From positions 1 through 51,497 of the forward strand of contig URPD01000006.1 of the NCBI GenBank assembly GCA_900549645.1: a stretch of 51,497 nt of DNA. The letters are read 5' to 3'. Positions 15,990 to 23,801 of the stretch are shown here, piece by piece. A program made the translations under genes and the position numbers. This stretch comes from an uncultured Eubacteriales bacterium. GTDB lineage: Bacteria; Bacillota; Clostridia; Oscillospirales; Oscillospiraceae. Position 1 is the first letter of the stretch. Every line of letters starts with the position of its first letter. The notes beneath the pieces were generated by a model. The model was not told the DNA's origin, searched no databases, and saw nothing but the letters and a program-made list of their open reading frames with translations.

Positions 15990-16229
15990 TTAATCCTGCA
16001 TCATGCGGCGGATGCTCTCCGCGAGGCGCTTGCCCTCCGCGGTGCCGAGCACCTGCCCAAGGATATTTTTCATCGCTACGGCGTCCCCGCTGCGCGCGGC
16101 GCGCTCGACCGCCTCCGTATCTATCATCTTGCTTATACGCTGTCCGTCCTCGGACTCTGCAATGCTCTTGATGCTGCCGGTCTTGCCGCGCCGCTCAAGC
16201 TCTTTGCCTATGCGTTCAAAATCTTTCAT
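15990..16229 (-). CDS. Small helical protein of unknown function
   Basis: A 79-residue soluble helical protein beginning MKDFERIGKELERRGKTGSI and ending in LGTAEGKRLAESIRRMMQD. No recognisable domain. The ATG at 16229 is selected because a good minus-strand promoter lies at 16254-16282, which rules out the longer frame starting at 16331. It is the first of three short co-oriented genes with gaps or overlaps of 13 bases or less, so all three probably act together. Confidence 0.65.
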   Translation of the reverse strand: MKDFERIGKELERRGKTGSIKSIAESEDGQRISKMIDTEAVERAARSGDAVAMKNILGQVLGTAEGKRLAESIRRMMQD

Positions 16230-16253
16230 GGAAATCACGCTCCTGTTCGCTAC

Positions 16254-16282
16254 ATTATATTCAGGAGCCGTCTCAATGATAA
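16254..16282 (-). promoter_or_regulatory. Promoter of the three-small-gene operon
   Basis: On the minus strand TTATCA (16282-16277), a 17-base spacer and TATAAT (16259-16254). It lies 25 bases upstream of the first small gene and overlaps the leader of the divergent phosphodiesterase gene. Confidence 0.65.
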
Positions 16283-16298
16283 TCACAAAGGAGAATAC

Positions 16299-16772
16299 AT
16301 GATGAAAGCTGCCGTTTTTTCCGACACTCACAGCAACACCGCGCTCATGGTCGAGGCCGTGTCACGCTGCCGCCCCGACCTGATAATCCACCTCGGCGAC
16401 CACTCACGCGACACCGCGATCCTGCGCGAGAAATTCCCCGAAATCCCGCTCTACTCCGTGCGCGGCAACTGCGATATCTCTTCCGACGCGCCGGACACCG
16501 ACATCGTTCCGCTTGGCCCCGTGAAGGCTTTCATCTGCCACGGGCACACCTACGGCGTCGAATACGGCAGGCTCGATTCGCTCGTGTACGCCGCGCAGGA
16601 GGCCGGGGCGAAGATCGCCATGTTCGGCCACACGCACGAGGCGTATTACGGCGAGGCGGGCGGCGTCCAGCTCCTCAACCCCGGCACTGCCGGGAAAGGC
16701 CGTACGCTGACATGGGCGGTCGTCACCGTCTTCGATAACGGCGCGATAGTCTGCGAGATAAAGGATCTATAA
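16299..16772 (+). CDS. YfcE/MJ0936-family metallophosphoesterase
   Basis: A 157-residue calcineurin-fold phosphodiesterase. The metal ligands appear in the usual order: D and H in VFSDTHSN, D in HLGDH, N in RGNCD, H in CHGHTYGV and the FGHTH motif. Relatives hydrolyse phosphodiester model substrates and sometimes cyclic nucleotides; the physiological substrate is unknown. Two adjacent ATG codons (16299 and 16302) follow an AAAGGAG site; the second has the better spacing, the first is given here. Confidence 0.88.
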   Translation: MMKAAVFSDTHSNTALMVEAVSRCRPDLIIHLGDHSRDTAILREKFPEIPLYSVRGNCDISSDAPDTDIVPLGPVKAFICHGHTYGVEYGRLDSLVYAAQEAGAKIAMFGHTHEAYYGEAGGVQLLNPGTAGKGRTLTWAVVTVFDNGAIVCEIKDL

Positions 16773-16784
16773 GCGAAACGCAAT

Positions 16785-16816
16785 AACTCCAGAAGCGATG
16801 CTTCCGGAGTTGTTTT
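16785..16816 (+). terminator. Terminator after the phosphodiesterase gene
   Basis: AACTCCAGAAGC (16785-16796) and GCTTCCGGAGTT (16800-16811) form a 12-bp stem with one mismatch, followed by GTTTTATG. It may also serve the minus-strand M16C gene that ends at 16835. Confidence 0.65.
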
Positions 16817-16834
16817 ATGCTGACTTCCTTGGCC

Positions 16835-19720
16835 TTATTTGTTCAGAAACGCCACTGCGTTTTTGCTACCGACGGCGCAGAACTTGCCGTTTTCGGCATA
16901 GGCTCTCAGCGGCTCCGCCAGCTTCAGAAGCTTCTCGGCGGTCGTGCCGAGGATTTCCCGGCGGATACGCGAAATGTCCGCCGCCGTGGTGCCCTTCAGA
17001 TATCTGATGCACTCCAGCTCGCACACGCCCGCGGGGTCGAGCAGCGGCTCCGTGGTGTTGACGGTTCCGATGATGATATCGTCCATCGGCATCCCCTGAC
17101 TCAGGAATTCCGCCAGAAAATCGGGTATGCCGCCGTAGACCGCCAGCGAATTTTCAACGTTCGGGTCGCGGTAGGAATAGCAGAAAACGTCGCCGTTGGA
17201 GCGCACGTTCATGCCCGTGCCGTACGCGCCGCCCTGAACGCGGATCATGTTCCAGAGATAGCCGTAGCTGACGAGCGAGGCCATCACCGCGTACTCGCCG
17301 CTGAAGCTGCCGCCCAGCGCATAGAGGTTATGCCCCAGCGCGGAGTAGCCCACATCGGAGGCGATCTCTATCGCGCAGTCCTCGCCGTCATAGGCGGGGT
17401 ATTCCGCCGCCGCGCCCTTCTCGTTTGCGGGCAGCGCGCGGACAAGTCCGCCGAGGGTCTGCGCGTCCATCTTTCCGCCGAAGCCGGCGAACAGGCGGTT
17501 TGAAGCAAATGCCTTCGCGGCAAGCGCGGCAAAGCGCGCGGCATATTCGCCGGAATTTGCCTCAAAGTTCGCGGCAAAATCGGAGAACCAGCGCACGAAG
17601 CTCTCGCCCTCAAGCAGCTCCTTCATCGCGCCCTCCGCGGAGAACGCAGAAAGCGACTTTGTGACGGCGTAGGCGTGGCCGTTGCCGATGAGCGACTGCT
17701 TTATGAAATAATCCGATTGCAGAATCGTCTCGTTTATCCTGCCCGTCTCGTCGTAGCGCCCGTTTATGAGCAGCTCTTCCAGCAGCTCCAGCGCCGCGGG
17801 GACGTTCTCCTCCAGCATACTGGCGGAGACCAGCAGGTACGGCCTGCACTCGCGCAGATTACCGCGCTTCGAGATAAGCTCCACGCGCGCCGCGAGTCCG
17901 CCCAAGGTTGCCTTGATCTTGGTCTGGAGTCGATCGGCGGAGTAGTGCTCGGTGCGCAGTTCACCAAAGAAGGTGGTCAGTACGTTCAGCAGGCGCAGAT
18001 CGTCCGCGTCGAAATCCGACACGTCGAAGTACAGATTCAGATAGGCTATGCCGTTGGTGTCGGAATCCAGCCGCAGTACCTCCACGCCGTCAACGCGGGT
18101 AAGCTCGGTTTTCGCCGGAACGACATCCTTGGGCACGTCCTCAAGATTCAGGTGCGGCAGCGCGGCGAGGTCTTCCTCGCTGTCCATGCTCTGCTGCCAC
18201 TGCTGCATTTTCTCGAATTCCGCTCTGGCCTGTGCATATTTCGCGTCGTCCCAGTCCGCGGTGACCGCGGCCAGACGCTCCGCCTCCTCGCGCGCATCCT
18301 CCTGCCCCTTCTCCGCGGACGGCAGGGCGTACACATAGCACTTGTCTTCCGCGCTGCCGAGCATTTCGGTGAGCAGATCGGTGAAATAACCGGTGTCCAG
18401 CTTCCCGCGCAGGGAGTCGAATATCCACGCGTTGTCTATATGCGTGAGCGGATCGTCTCCGTAGAGCCAGCCGTCCAGCGCGCGGATGGCGAGGTTCACT
18501 CCGGAAGGTTCGGTTATCTCGCGGTTCGTGAACGCGGAGCGCTCAAGCGACGCGGACAGGGCTTCTCGGTTTAGTCCTTCCGCCAGCAGCCCACGCACCG
18601 TTTCGGGAATGAACGCCTTTATCGCGGCGAAATTCTCCGGCGCGGTGTTGCGCACGACGACGGCGATATTCGGCTGATACACCCCGTCGTTCACGTCGAT
18701 GCACACGTCCTGCGCGAAGCCCCTTTCCAGAAACGCGCGCTTGAGCGGCGCTTCGTTGGAGCCGGTCAGGTAATCGGCAAGTATCTCCGCCGCGTACAGC
18801 TTCTCGACATCCTTGTGGGTGCAGAAAATCTTCGCCGCCGCCATATGCGCCAGCGCCTCTTCGCCCTCGCGCACCTCGTAGCTGATAGTCTTTTCCGCGG
18901 TCACGGGCGTCTGCATAGCGAAGTCGAAGTCCGGCGCACGGTACTCGTACTTCGACAGGTACTCCCCGTCGATATACTCCAGCACCGCGTCGATATTCAT
19001 ATGCCCGTCGAGGAAAATGCGCGCGTTCGAGGGGTGATAGAAGCGTTTGTGCGCGGCGGTGAACTTCTCGTAGCTCAGGCCGGTTATGTACTTGGGATCG
19101 CCGCCGCTGACATAGCCGTAGCTCGTGTCGGGATAGAGCAGGCGGTGCATCTCGTTGCCGATGAGCGTATCCACATCGGAAAACTCGCCCTTCATCTCGC
19201 TGAACACGACGCCGTTATAGTACGGCTCGCCGGTCTCGCCGTCGAACTCGTAGTGCCAGCCCTCCTGCATGAATATCTCAGGGCGCTCATGTATCAGCGG
19301 GCAGAACACCGCGTCGAGATAGACGGACATGAGGTTAAAGAGATCCTGCTCGTTGCGGCTGGAGACGGGATACAGCGTCTTGTCGCTGAAGGTCAGGGCA
19401 TTGAGATAGGTCTGCATCGAGCCTTGCAGCAGCGTGACGAACGGCTCCTTCACCGGGAAGCGCCGCGAACCGTTCAGAACGCTGTGCTCAAGGATGTGGA
19501 ACACGCCCGTGTTGTCCTCAGGGAGCGTTTTGAAGCAGATGGCAAAGGTTTTGTTCTCGTCCGCGCGGTCGAAATACAGCAGCTCCACGCCGGTTTCCTC
19601 ATGGCGCAGGGTGTACAGCTCCGCGGACTTCGCCGCAACATATTCTTTCTTCACAAGCCGGAAGCCGGAGCATATCTCCCCCTGCTGCGCGGCGCTGAGT
19701 TTTGACAACAAATTCTGCAT
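16835..19720 (-). CDS. M16C-family metalloprotease (presequence-protease-like)
   Basis: A 961-residue cytosolic zinc peptidase of the insulinase superfamily. The inverted zinc-binding motif HxxEH is HILEH at residues 75-79, with the second glutamate region VVFSEMKGEFSD further on. FHILEHSVLNGSRRFPVKEPF and QTYLNALTFSDKTLYPVSSRN are characteristic of the M16C/PreP branch, which degrades short peptides in a closed chamber. Length is normal for the family. The pseudogene at 19744 lies 23 bases upstream on the same strand. Confidence 0.93.
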   Translation of the reverse strand: MQNLLSKLSAAQQGEICSGFRLVKKEYVAAKSAELYTLRHEETGVELLYFDRADENKTFAICFKTLPEDNTGVFHILEHSVLNGSRRFPVKEPFVTLLQGSMQTYLNALTFSDKTLYPVSSRNEQDLFNLMSVYLDAVFCPLIHERPEIFMQEGWHYEFDGETGEPYYNGVVFSEMKGEFSDVDTLIGNEMHRLLYPDTSYGYVSGGDPKYITGLSYEKFTAAHKRFYHPSNARIFLDGHMNIDAVLEYIDGEYLSKYEYRAPDFDFAMQTPVTAEKTISYEVREGEEALAHMAAAKIFCTHKDVEKLYAAEILADYLTGSNEAPLKRAFLERGFAQDVCIDVNDGVYQPNIAVVVRNTAPENFAAIKAFIPETVRGLLAEGLNREALSASLERSAFTNREITEPSGVNLAIRALDGWLYGDDPLTHIDNAWIFDSLRGKLDTGYFTDLLTEMLGSAEDKCYVYALPSAEKGQEDAREEAERLAAVTADWDDAKYAQARAEFEKMQQWQQSMDSEEDLAALPHLNLEDVPKDVVPAKTELTRVDGVEVLRLDSDTNGIAYLNLYFDVSDFDADDLRLLNVLTTFFGELRTEHYSADRLQTKIKATLGGLAARVELISKRGNLRECRPYLLVSASMLEENVPAALELLEELLINGRYDETGRINETILQSDYFIKQSLIGNGHAYAVTKSLSAFSAEGAMKELLEGESFVRWFSDFAANFEANSGEYAARFAALAAKAFASNRLFAGFGGKMDAQTLGGLVRALPANEKGAAAEYPAYDGEDCAIEIASDVGYSALGHNLYALGGSFSGEYAVMASLVSYGYLWNMIRVQGGAYGTGMNVRSNGDVFCYSYRDPNVENSLAVYGGIPDFLAEFLSQGMPMDDIIIGTVNTTEPLLDPAGVCELECIRYLKGTTAADISRIRREILGTTAEKLLKLAEPLRAYAENGKFCAVGSKNAVAFLNK

Positions 19721-19743
19721 TATTTATCCTCTTATTGTTACAT

Positions 19744-20571
19744 TTAGAGCGTCTTTACGAATATTCTGTAATACTCGTTCGTTTTCAGCAGCTCGTCCGG
19801 CGTTCCCGCGGCCTCGACCGCGCCGTCCTTCATAACGATTATGTAGTCGGCGTTTCGCGTCGCCGCGTAGTTATGGGCGATCATTATAGTGGTCTTATCC
19901 CGCATCAGCTCGTCCATCGCGCCGGTCACTTCCGCCTCGCTTACGACGTCGAGATTGCTCGTCGCTTCGTCGAGCAGCAGGTAGTCGGCGTTTCTCAGCA
20001 TGGCGCGCGCAATGGAGATGCACTGCCCCTGACCGCCGGAGAAGTTGGCTCTGCGGGCGGTCTCCGCCAGCTCCTCGTCGCTGACCTCGCGGTCAAGACC
20101 GTAGGCAATGTTCTCGCGCACGGTGCTGCCGATAAGCGGATTGCGCTGAGAGACGACGGCGAACCTGTCGCGCCAGTCGGTCAGGGAGTATTTGCCGATG
20201 CCGTCCCCGCCGAAGCGGATCTCGCCGCTCTTCGGCTCGTAAAGACGAAGAAGCAGCTTGAACAGTGTCGATTTGCCCGCGCCGTTGCCGCCGATGACGG
20301 CTGTCACCTTGCCCATGGGTATCTTCACGGACAGATTCTTTATAACGTCCTGTCCCCCAGCGTAGGTGAAGCTGACATTGTCGAACTCTATGTCGGCGCA
20401 CACTTCCGGGACAGGCTCCCCGCCGTCCGGTTCGGAGTCTGTGTCCATTATCTGGGCTATCTTCTTCATTGTGCCGAAGGTGCCGGAGACGGAGCCGACG
20501 TTCATGAAGAACTGCATGAGCTGGAGCGAGACAATGCCGGTTATCATGTAGAAGCTCGTCAGCCACTGCGC
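19744..20571 (-). pseudogene. Truncated ABC exporter (permease-ATPase), remnant
   Basis: Only the last transmembrane helix and the nucleotide-binding domain of a type I ABC exporter remain. Reading upstream, the frame meets TAG at 20572-20574, so at least five membrane helices are missing. The ATPase keeps Walker A (GGNGAGKST), the Q-loop, Walker B (YLLLDEATS) and the H-loop (IAHN), but the residues between RRANF and SGGQG are about 20 shorter than usual; the LSGGQ signature has become FSGGQ and the helix before it is absent. Loss at two places argues for decay rather than a half transporter. The remaining 267 residues could still be translated. Confidence 0.8.
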
Positions 20572-20686
20572 CTAGCATTTTATTTTAGCTCATTATTTGT
20601 CAAAACACAATACGCGTGTGCGCCCCATCCGCACGATTCTTGGATTTTCCTGCGCTTTCGGCGTGTCGGCAGTCATAAACCGACAA

Positions 20687-20724
20687 ATCCCGCGTACCGA
20701 ACGGTACGCGGGATGTTTGTTTTC
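20687..20724. terminator. Hairpin at the end of the catabolic operon
   Basis: A perfect 12-bp stem (ATCCCGCGTACC at 20687-20698 and its complement at 20703-20714) closed by GAAC lies 31 bases beyond the last gene of the operon. The T-run is better on the plus strand (TGTTTGTTTT) than on the minus strand (TTTGTC), so termination of the minus-strand operon is likely but not ideal. Confidence 0.7.
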
Positions 20725-20744
20725 CGTAAAGTGCGGTGGGGCGA

Positions 20745-21656
20745 TCAGCCCATGACGCACTGCTTCGGGGCAATATTCATCTGGTGGCCGCTGTAATTTG
20801 CGGGGACGTTCTCCTTGAGGAAGCGCGCCGTCTCCAGCAGCTTCTCGAAGCTGACGCCGGTGTCGATGCCCATCTGGTCGAGCATGAACACGAGATCCTC
20901 GCTGGAGGTGTTGCCGGACGCGCCGGGTGCGAACGGGCAGCCGCCCATGCCGCCGCAAGTGGTGGACACTCTGGTGATGCCGGAGCGGATGGCGGTGAGC
21001 GTATTGACGATGCCCATGTTACGGGTGTCGTGAATATGTATGCCGAAGCTTATCTCCGGGAACTTTTCGAGCACAACGCCCGCAAGGCGCTCAACCTGAA
21101 GCGGGTTTGCGATGCCGATGGTATCACAGAGGTCAACGGCGGTGATGCCGGCTTCGCGCGCCTTTTCAAGATACGCGACGACCTGCTCCGTCGTGACGAC
21201 GCCGTCGAACGGGCAGCCGAAGGTGGTTGCTGCGTCAAGGACGATCTTCATGTCGGGATAGCGCTCGCGGATCGCGCGGAGATCGGCAAAGGACTCGTCC
21301 GGGGTGCGGCGGACGTTCGCCATGTTGTGCCCCGCGGAGACGGAGATGACATAGCTGACCTCACGGAAGCCGGCGTCCCATGCGTTCTGGACACCTCTGG
21401 CGTTCGGGGTGAGCGCATAGAACGAAACGTTGGGATAGGTCTTGAGCACGTACTCGGCTATCTCCGCGGCATCCGCCATCTGGGGGATGGCCTTGGGGTT
21501 TACGAAGGACGTGGCCTGTATCTTCTTGCAGCCGGCCGCGACGAGCATGTCGATGACCTTCTTCTTTGTCTCGGTGGGGATGAATTCCTTCACGCTCTGG
21601 AAGCCGTCTCTTGGGCCGACCTCGACGAGCTGTACGCTTTTCGGATATTCAGACAT
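20745..21656 (-). CDS. HMG-CoA lyase-family enzyme (possibly citramalyl-CoA lyase)
   Basis: A 303-residue TIM-barrel lyase of the DRE-TIM superfamily that cleaves 3-hydroxyacyl-CoA esters into acetyl-CoA and an oxoacid. It shows the DRE-type entry VEVGPRDGFQS (Arg16, Asp17), metal-binding His207 and His209 in HIHD, and the flexible active-site loop GGMGGCPFAPGASGN with Cys240. ATG at 21656 follows GGGAGGT. Together with the CoA-transferase gene 19 bases upstream, the pair resembles the Chloroflexus succinyl-CoA:citramalate CoA-transferase and R-citramalyl-CoA lyase pair; true HMG-CoA or a longer homologue cannot be excluded. Confidence 0.85.
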   Translation of the reverse strand: MSEYPKSVQLVEVGPRDGFQSVKEFIPTETKKKVIDMLVAAGCKKIQATSFVNPKAIPQMADAAEIAEYVLKTYPNVSFYALTPNARGVQNAWDAGFREVSYVISVSAGHNMANVRRTPDESFADLRAIRERYPDMKIVLDAATTFGCPFDGVVTTEQVVAYLEKAREAGITAVDLCDTIGIANPLQVERLAGVVLEKFPEISFGIHIHDTRNMGIVNTLTAIRSGITRVSTTCGGMGGCPFAPGASGNTSSEDLVFMLDQMGIDTGVSFEKLLETARFLKENVPANYSGHQMNIAPKQCVMG

Positions 21657-21675
21657 TATTCTTACCTCCCGAAAA

Positions 21676-22866
21676 TCAGATGACGCCGTCGTTCTTGAGC
21701 TGTTCGAGCTTGCCCGCGTCGAAGCCGAGATACTCTCCGTAGACATTGGCGTTGTCCTCGCCGAGAAGCGGAGCGGCCTTTCTGGGATAGGAGTCGGTGC
21801 GGGTGAGCTTGGGGGCAATGGCGGTGATATGGAGCTTGCCGATGCCCGGCTGGTCTATTTCGGGGAACATGTTGCGCGCGCCGGAGATCTGCGGATCGAC
21901 AACGAGTCTGTCGATGGTGTTGACGGCGCTGGCGGGGCAGCCGGCGGAGTTGAGCATCTGGTCGATCTCGGCGATGGTGTAGTTCTCGCTCCACGCGGAG
22001 ACGATTCTGCGCAGGGGCGCATGGTTTGCAACGCGATCCTTTATCTCGACGAAGCGCGGATCCTGAGCCAGCTCCGGCTGACCCATGACCTGGCACAGGA
22101 TAGCAAAGAGCTTGTTGTTGCCGGCAGCAATAATGACGTTGCCGTCCTTCGCGGGGAAGGAGTCGTACGGATATGTAGACTCATAGCGGTTGCCTATGCG
22201 CTGGGGGATGCGGCCGGTGGCCTGATAAATCATGGTTATGTTCTCCATCGCGGACGCAACGGAGTCGACCAGCGCGACGTCGACCTTTTCGCCAAGGCCG
22301 GTCTTCTGGCGGTTATTCAGCGCGGCAAGGACGCCGATGGTGAGGTTCAGGCCGCCGAGGACGTCGCCCATGGGGGTGCCGGAACGGGTCGGCTCGCCGT
22401 CGGGCCAGCCGGTGGTGCTCATAAGGCCGCCCATTGCCTGACCGACTATGTCATAGCCTGCGCGTCTGCTCAGCGGGCCGGTGTGGCCGAAGCCGGAGAC
22501 TGCGCCGTAGATTATCGCGGGATTTATTTCCTTGAGAACATCGTAGCCGAGACCGAGCTTTTCCATGGTGCCGGGACGGTAGTTCTCAATAACAATGTCG
22601 GCCTTCTTTACAAGCTCTTTGAAAATCTCTTTTCCTTCGGGAGCCTTGAGATTGAGCGTGCAGCCGAGCTTGCTTCTGTTGAAGTTTGCATAATAAACGC
22701 TGTTTTCGTTAACAAACGGGCCCATTTTGCGCGTATCGTCGCCGCCGGCCGGGTTTTCGAGCTTAATTACGGTCGCGCCCATATCGGCCATTATCATTCC
22801 GCAGTAGGGGCCTGCAAGAACACGCGTAAGGTCGAGTACGACTACGCCGTCAAGTAATCCAGACAT
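21676..22866 (-). CDS. Class III (CaiB/Frc-family) CoA-transferase
   Basis: A 396-residue CoA-transferase that moves CoA from a donor (often succinyl-CoA or acetyl-CoA) to an acid via an aspartyl-CoA intermediate. The N-terminal LDLTRVLAGPYCGMIMADMGA, the VIENYRPGTMEKLGLGYDVL region, and the catalytic aspartate (Asp168 in TPMGDVLGG) are present. The ATG at 22866 is chosen because GGAGG lies just inside the longer frame at the right distance. It is followed closely by the lyase gene, which supports activation of a hydroxyacid for C-C cleavage. Confidence 0.9.
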   Translation of the reverse strand: MSGLLDGVVVLDLTRVLAGPYCGMIMADMGATVIKLENPAGGDDTRKMGPFVNENSVYYANFNRSKLGCTLNLKAPEGKEIFKELVKKADIVIENYRPGTMEKLGLGYDVLKEINPAIIYGAVSGFGHTGPLSRRAGYDIVGQAMGGLMSTTGWPDGEPTRSGTPMGDVLGGLNLTIGVLAALNNRQKTGLGEKVDVALVDSVASAMENITMIYQATGRIPQRIGNRYESTYPYDSFPAKDGNVIIAAGNNKLFAILCQVMGQPELAQDPRFVEIKDRVANHAPLRRIVSAWSENYTIAEIDQMLNSAGCPASAVNTIDRLVVDPQISGARNMFPEIDQPGIGKLHITAIAPKLTRTDSYPRKAAPLLGEDNANVYGEYLGFDAGKLEQLKNDGVI

Positions 22867-22909
22867 TTTATTTTCCTCCATTATAATAAAGCCAAAGGCT
22901 TAATTTGCA

Positions 22910-22939
22910 GGCGGCGCGGCAAATGATTTGCGCACCGCC
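22910..22939. other. Hairpin between the nitrilase and CoA-transferase genes
   Basis: GGCGGCGCGGCAAAT (22910-22924) can pair with ATTTGCGCACCGCC (22926-22939) with one bulge and one mismatch. There is no U-tract on the minus strand, so it looks more like an RNA-stability or processing structure than a terminator. Confidence 0.45.
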
Positions 22940-22953
22940 CGCTTTCGCTGTGC

Positions 22954-23778
22954 TTACACGTTCACCGGTTCGATGAACGCATCGTAGGTTTCGGGGTGGC
23001 GATCCTTGAGGCTGGGCATGCAGGCGCGATGCTCGTACACGGAATCGAGATCGATGGTCTCAACGAGCACATCGTCTCCCTCCGTCTCGGATTCGCGCAG
23101 AACTCTGCCTCTGGGATCGACGATCTTGCTGTGTCCGAAAAGGAACAGATCGTCCATACGGCTGAAGACATTGGCTGCGGCGATGAACACATTGTTCTCG
23201 CAGGCGTGCGAGGAGATGAGGAGCTTCCACAGATCCGCTTCCTGTACGCGCCATGCCGCGGGCATGAATATCAGCTCCGCGCCGCCGAGCGCAAGGATGC
23301 GCGCGGGTTCGGGGAAGTTGTTATCGCAGCAGATCATTATGCCGATCTTGCCGTATTTGGTGTCAAACACCGGGTATTCACCGTTGGCGGTGAAGTATTT
23401 CGGCTCGTCGCCGAAGAGATGGTTTTTGCTGTAGGTGCCGATGACCTCGCCCTCGTCGTCGATAACGACGGCGTTGTTCTCCAGCGGGCGGGTCGTGCGC
23501 ATCTGCATGGCTATGGGCGCTATTATGTACACGCCAAGCTCCTTTGCCAGGGCTCGCATATGAGTGATGGTGGGGCCGGTCAGCCCTTCGCCAAGCTCAT
23601 ATATCCTGTCGCCGAAGGCGTTGAGGTTGTAGCCCGTGACAAAAAGTTCGGGCAGGCATATCATTTTTGCGCCCTTTGCCGCGGCCTGACGGATGAGTCC
23701 GTCGGCCTTGAGAAGGTTCGCATTCTTATCAAAGAGCTTGTTTTCAAGCTGGATGACGCTGATAGTTACGTTTCTCAT
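22954..23778 (-). CDS. Nitrilase-superfamily (C-N hydrolase) amidase
   Basis: A 274-residue cytosolic amidase with the Glu-Lys-Cys triad: Glu44 in LPELFVTG, Lys118 in YSKNHLFGDE and Cys150 in MICCDNNFPEP. The family hydrolyses carbamoyl-amino compounds, omega-amides or nitriles; true nitrilases are a minority, so an amidase or carbamoylase role is most likely. Its location within a ureide-type operon makes an N-carbamoyl or omega-amide intermediate the obvious candidate. AGGAG precedes the ATG; the transporter gene ends 23 bases upstream. Confidence 0.88.
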   Translation of the reverse strand: MRNVTISVIQLENKLFDKNANLLKADGLIRQAAAKGAKMICLPELFVTGYNLNAFGDRIYELGEGLTGPTITHMRALAKELGVYIIAPIAMQMRTTRPLENNAVVIDDEGEVIGTYSKNHLFGDEPKYFTANGEYPVFDTKYGKIGIMICCDNNFPEPARILALGGAELIFMPAAWRVQEADLWKLLISSHACENNVFIAAANVFSRMDDLFLFGHSKIVDPRGRVLRESETEGDDVLVETIDLDSVYEHRACMPSLKDRHPETYDAFIEPVNV

Positions 23779-23801
23779 TTTTTGCTCCTGTTTGAGGTCG
23801 A

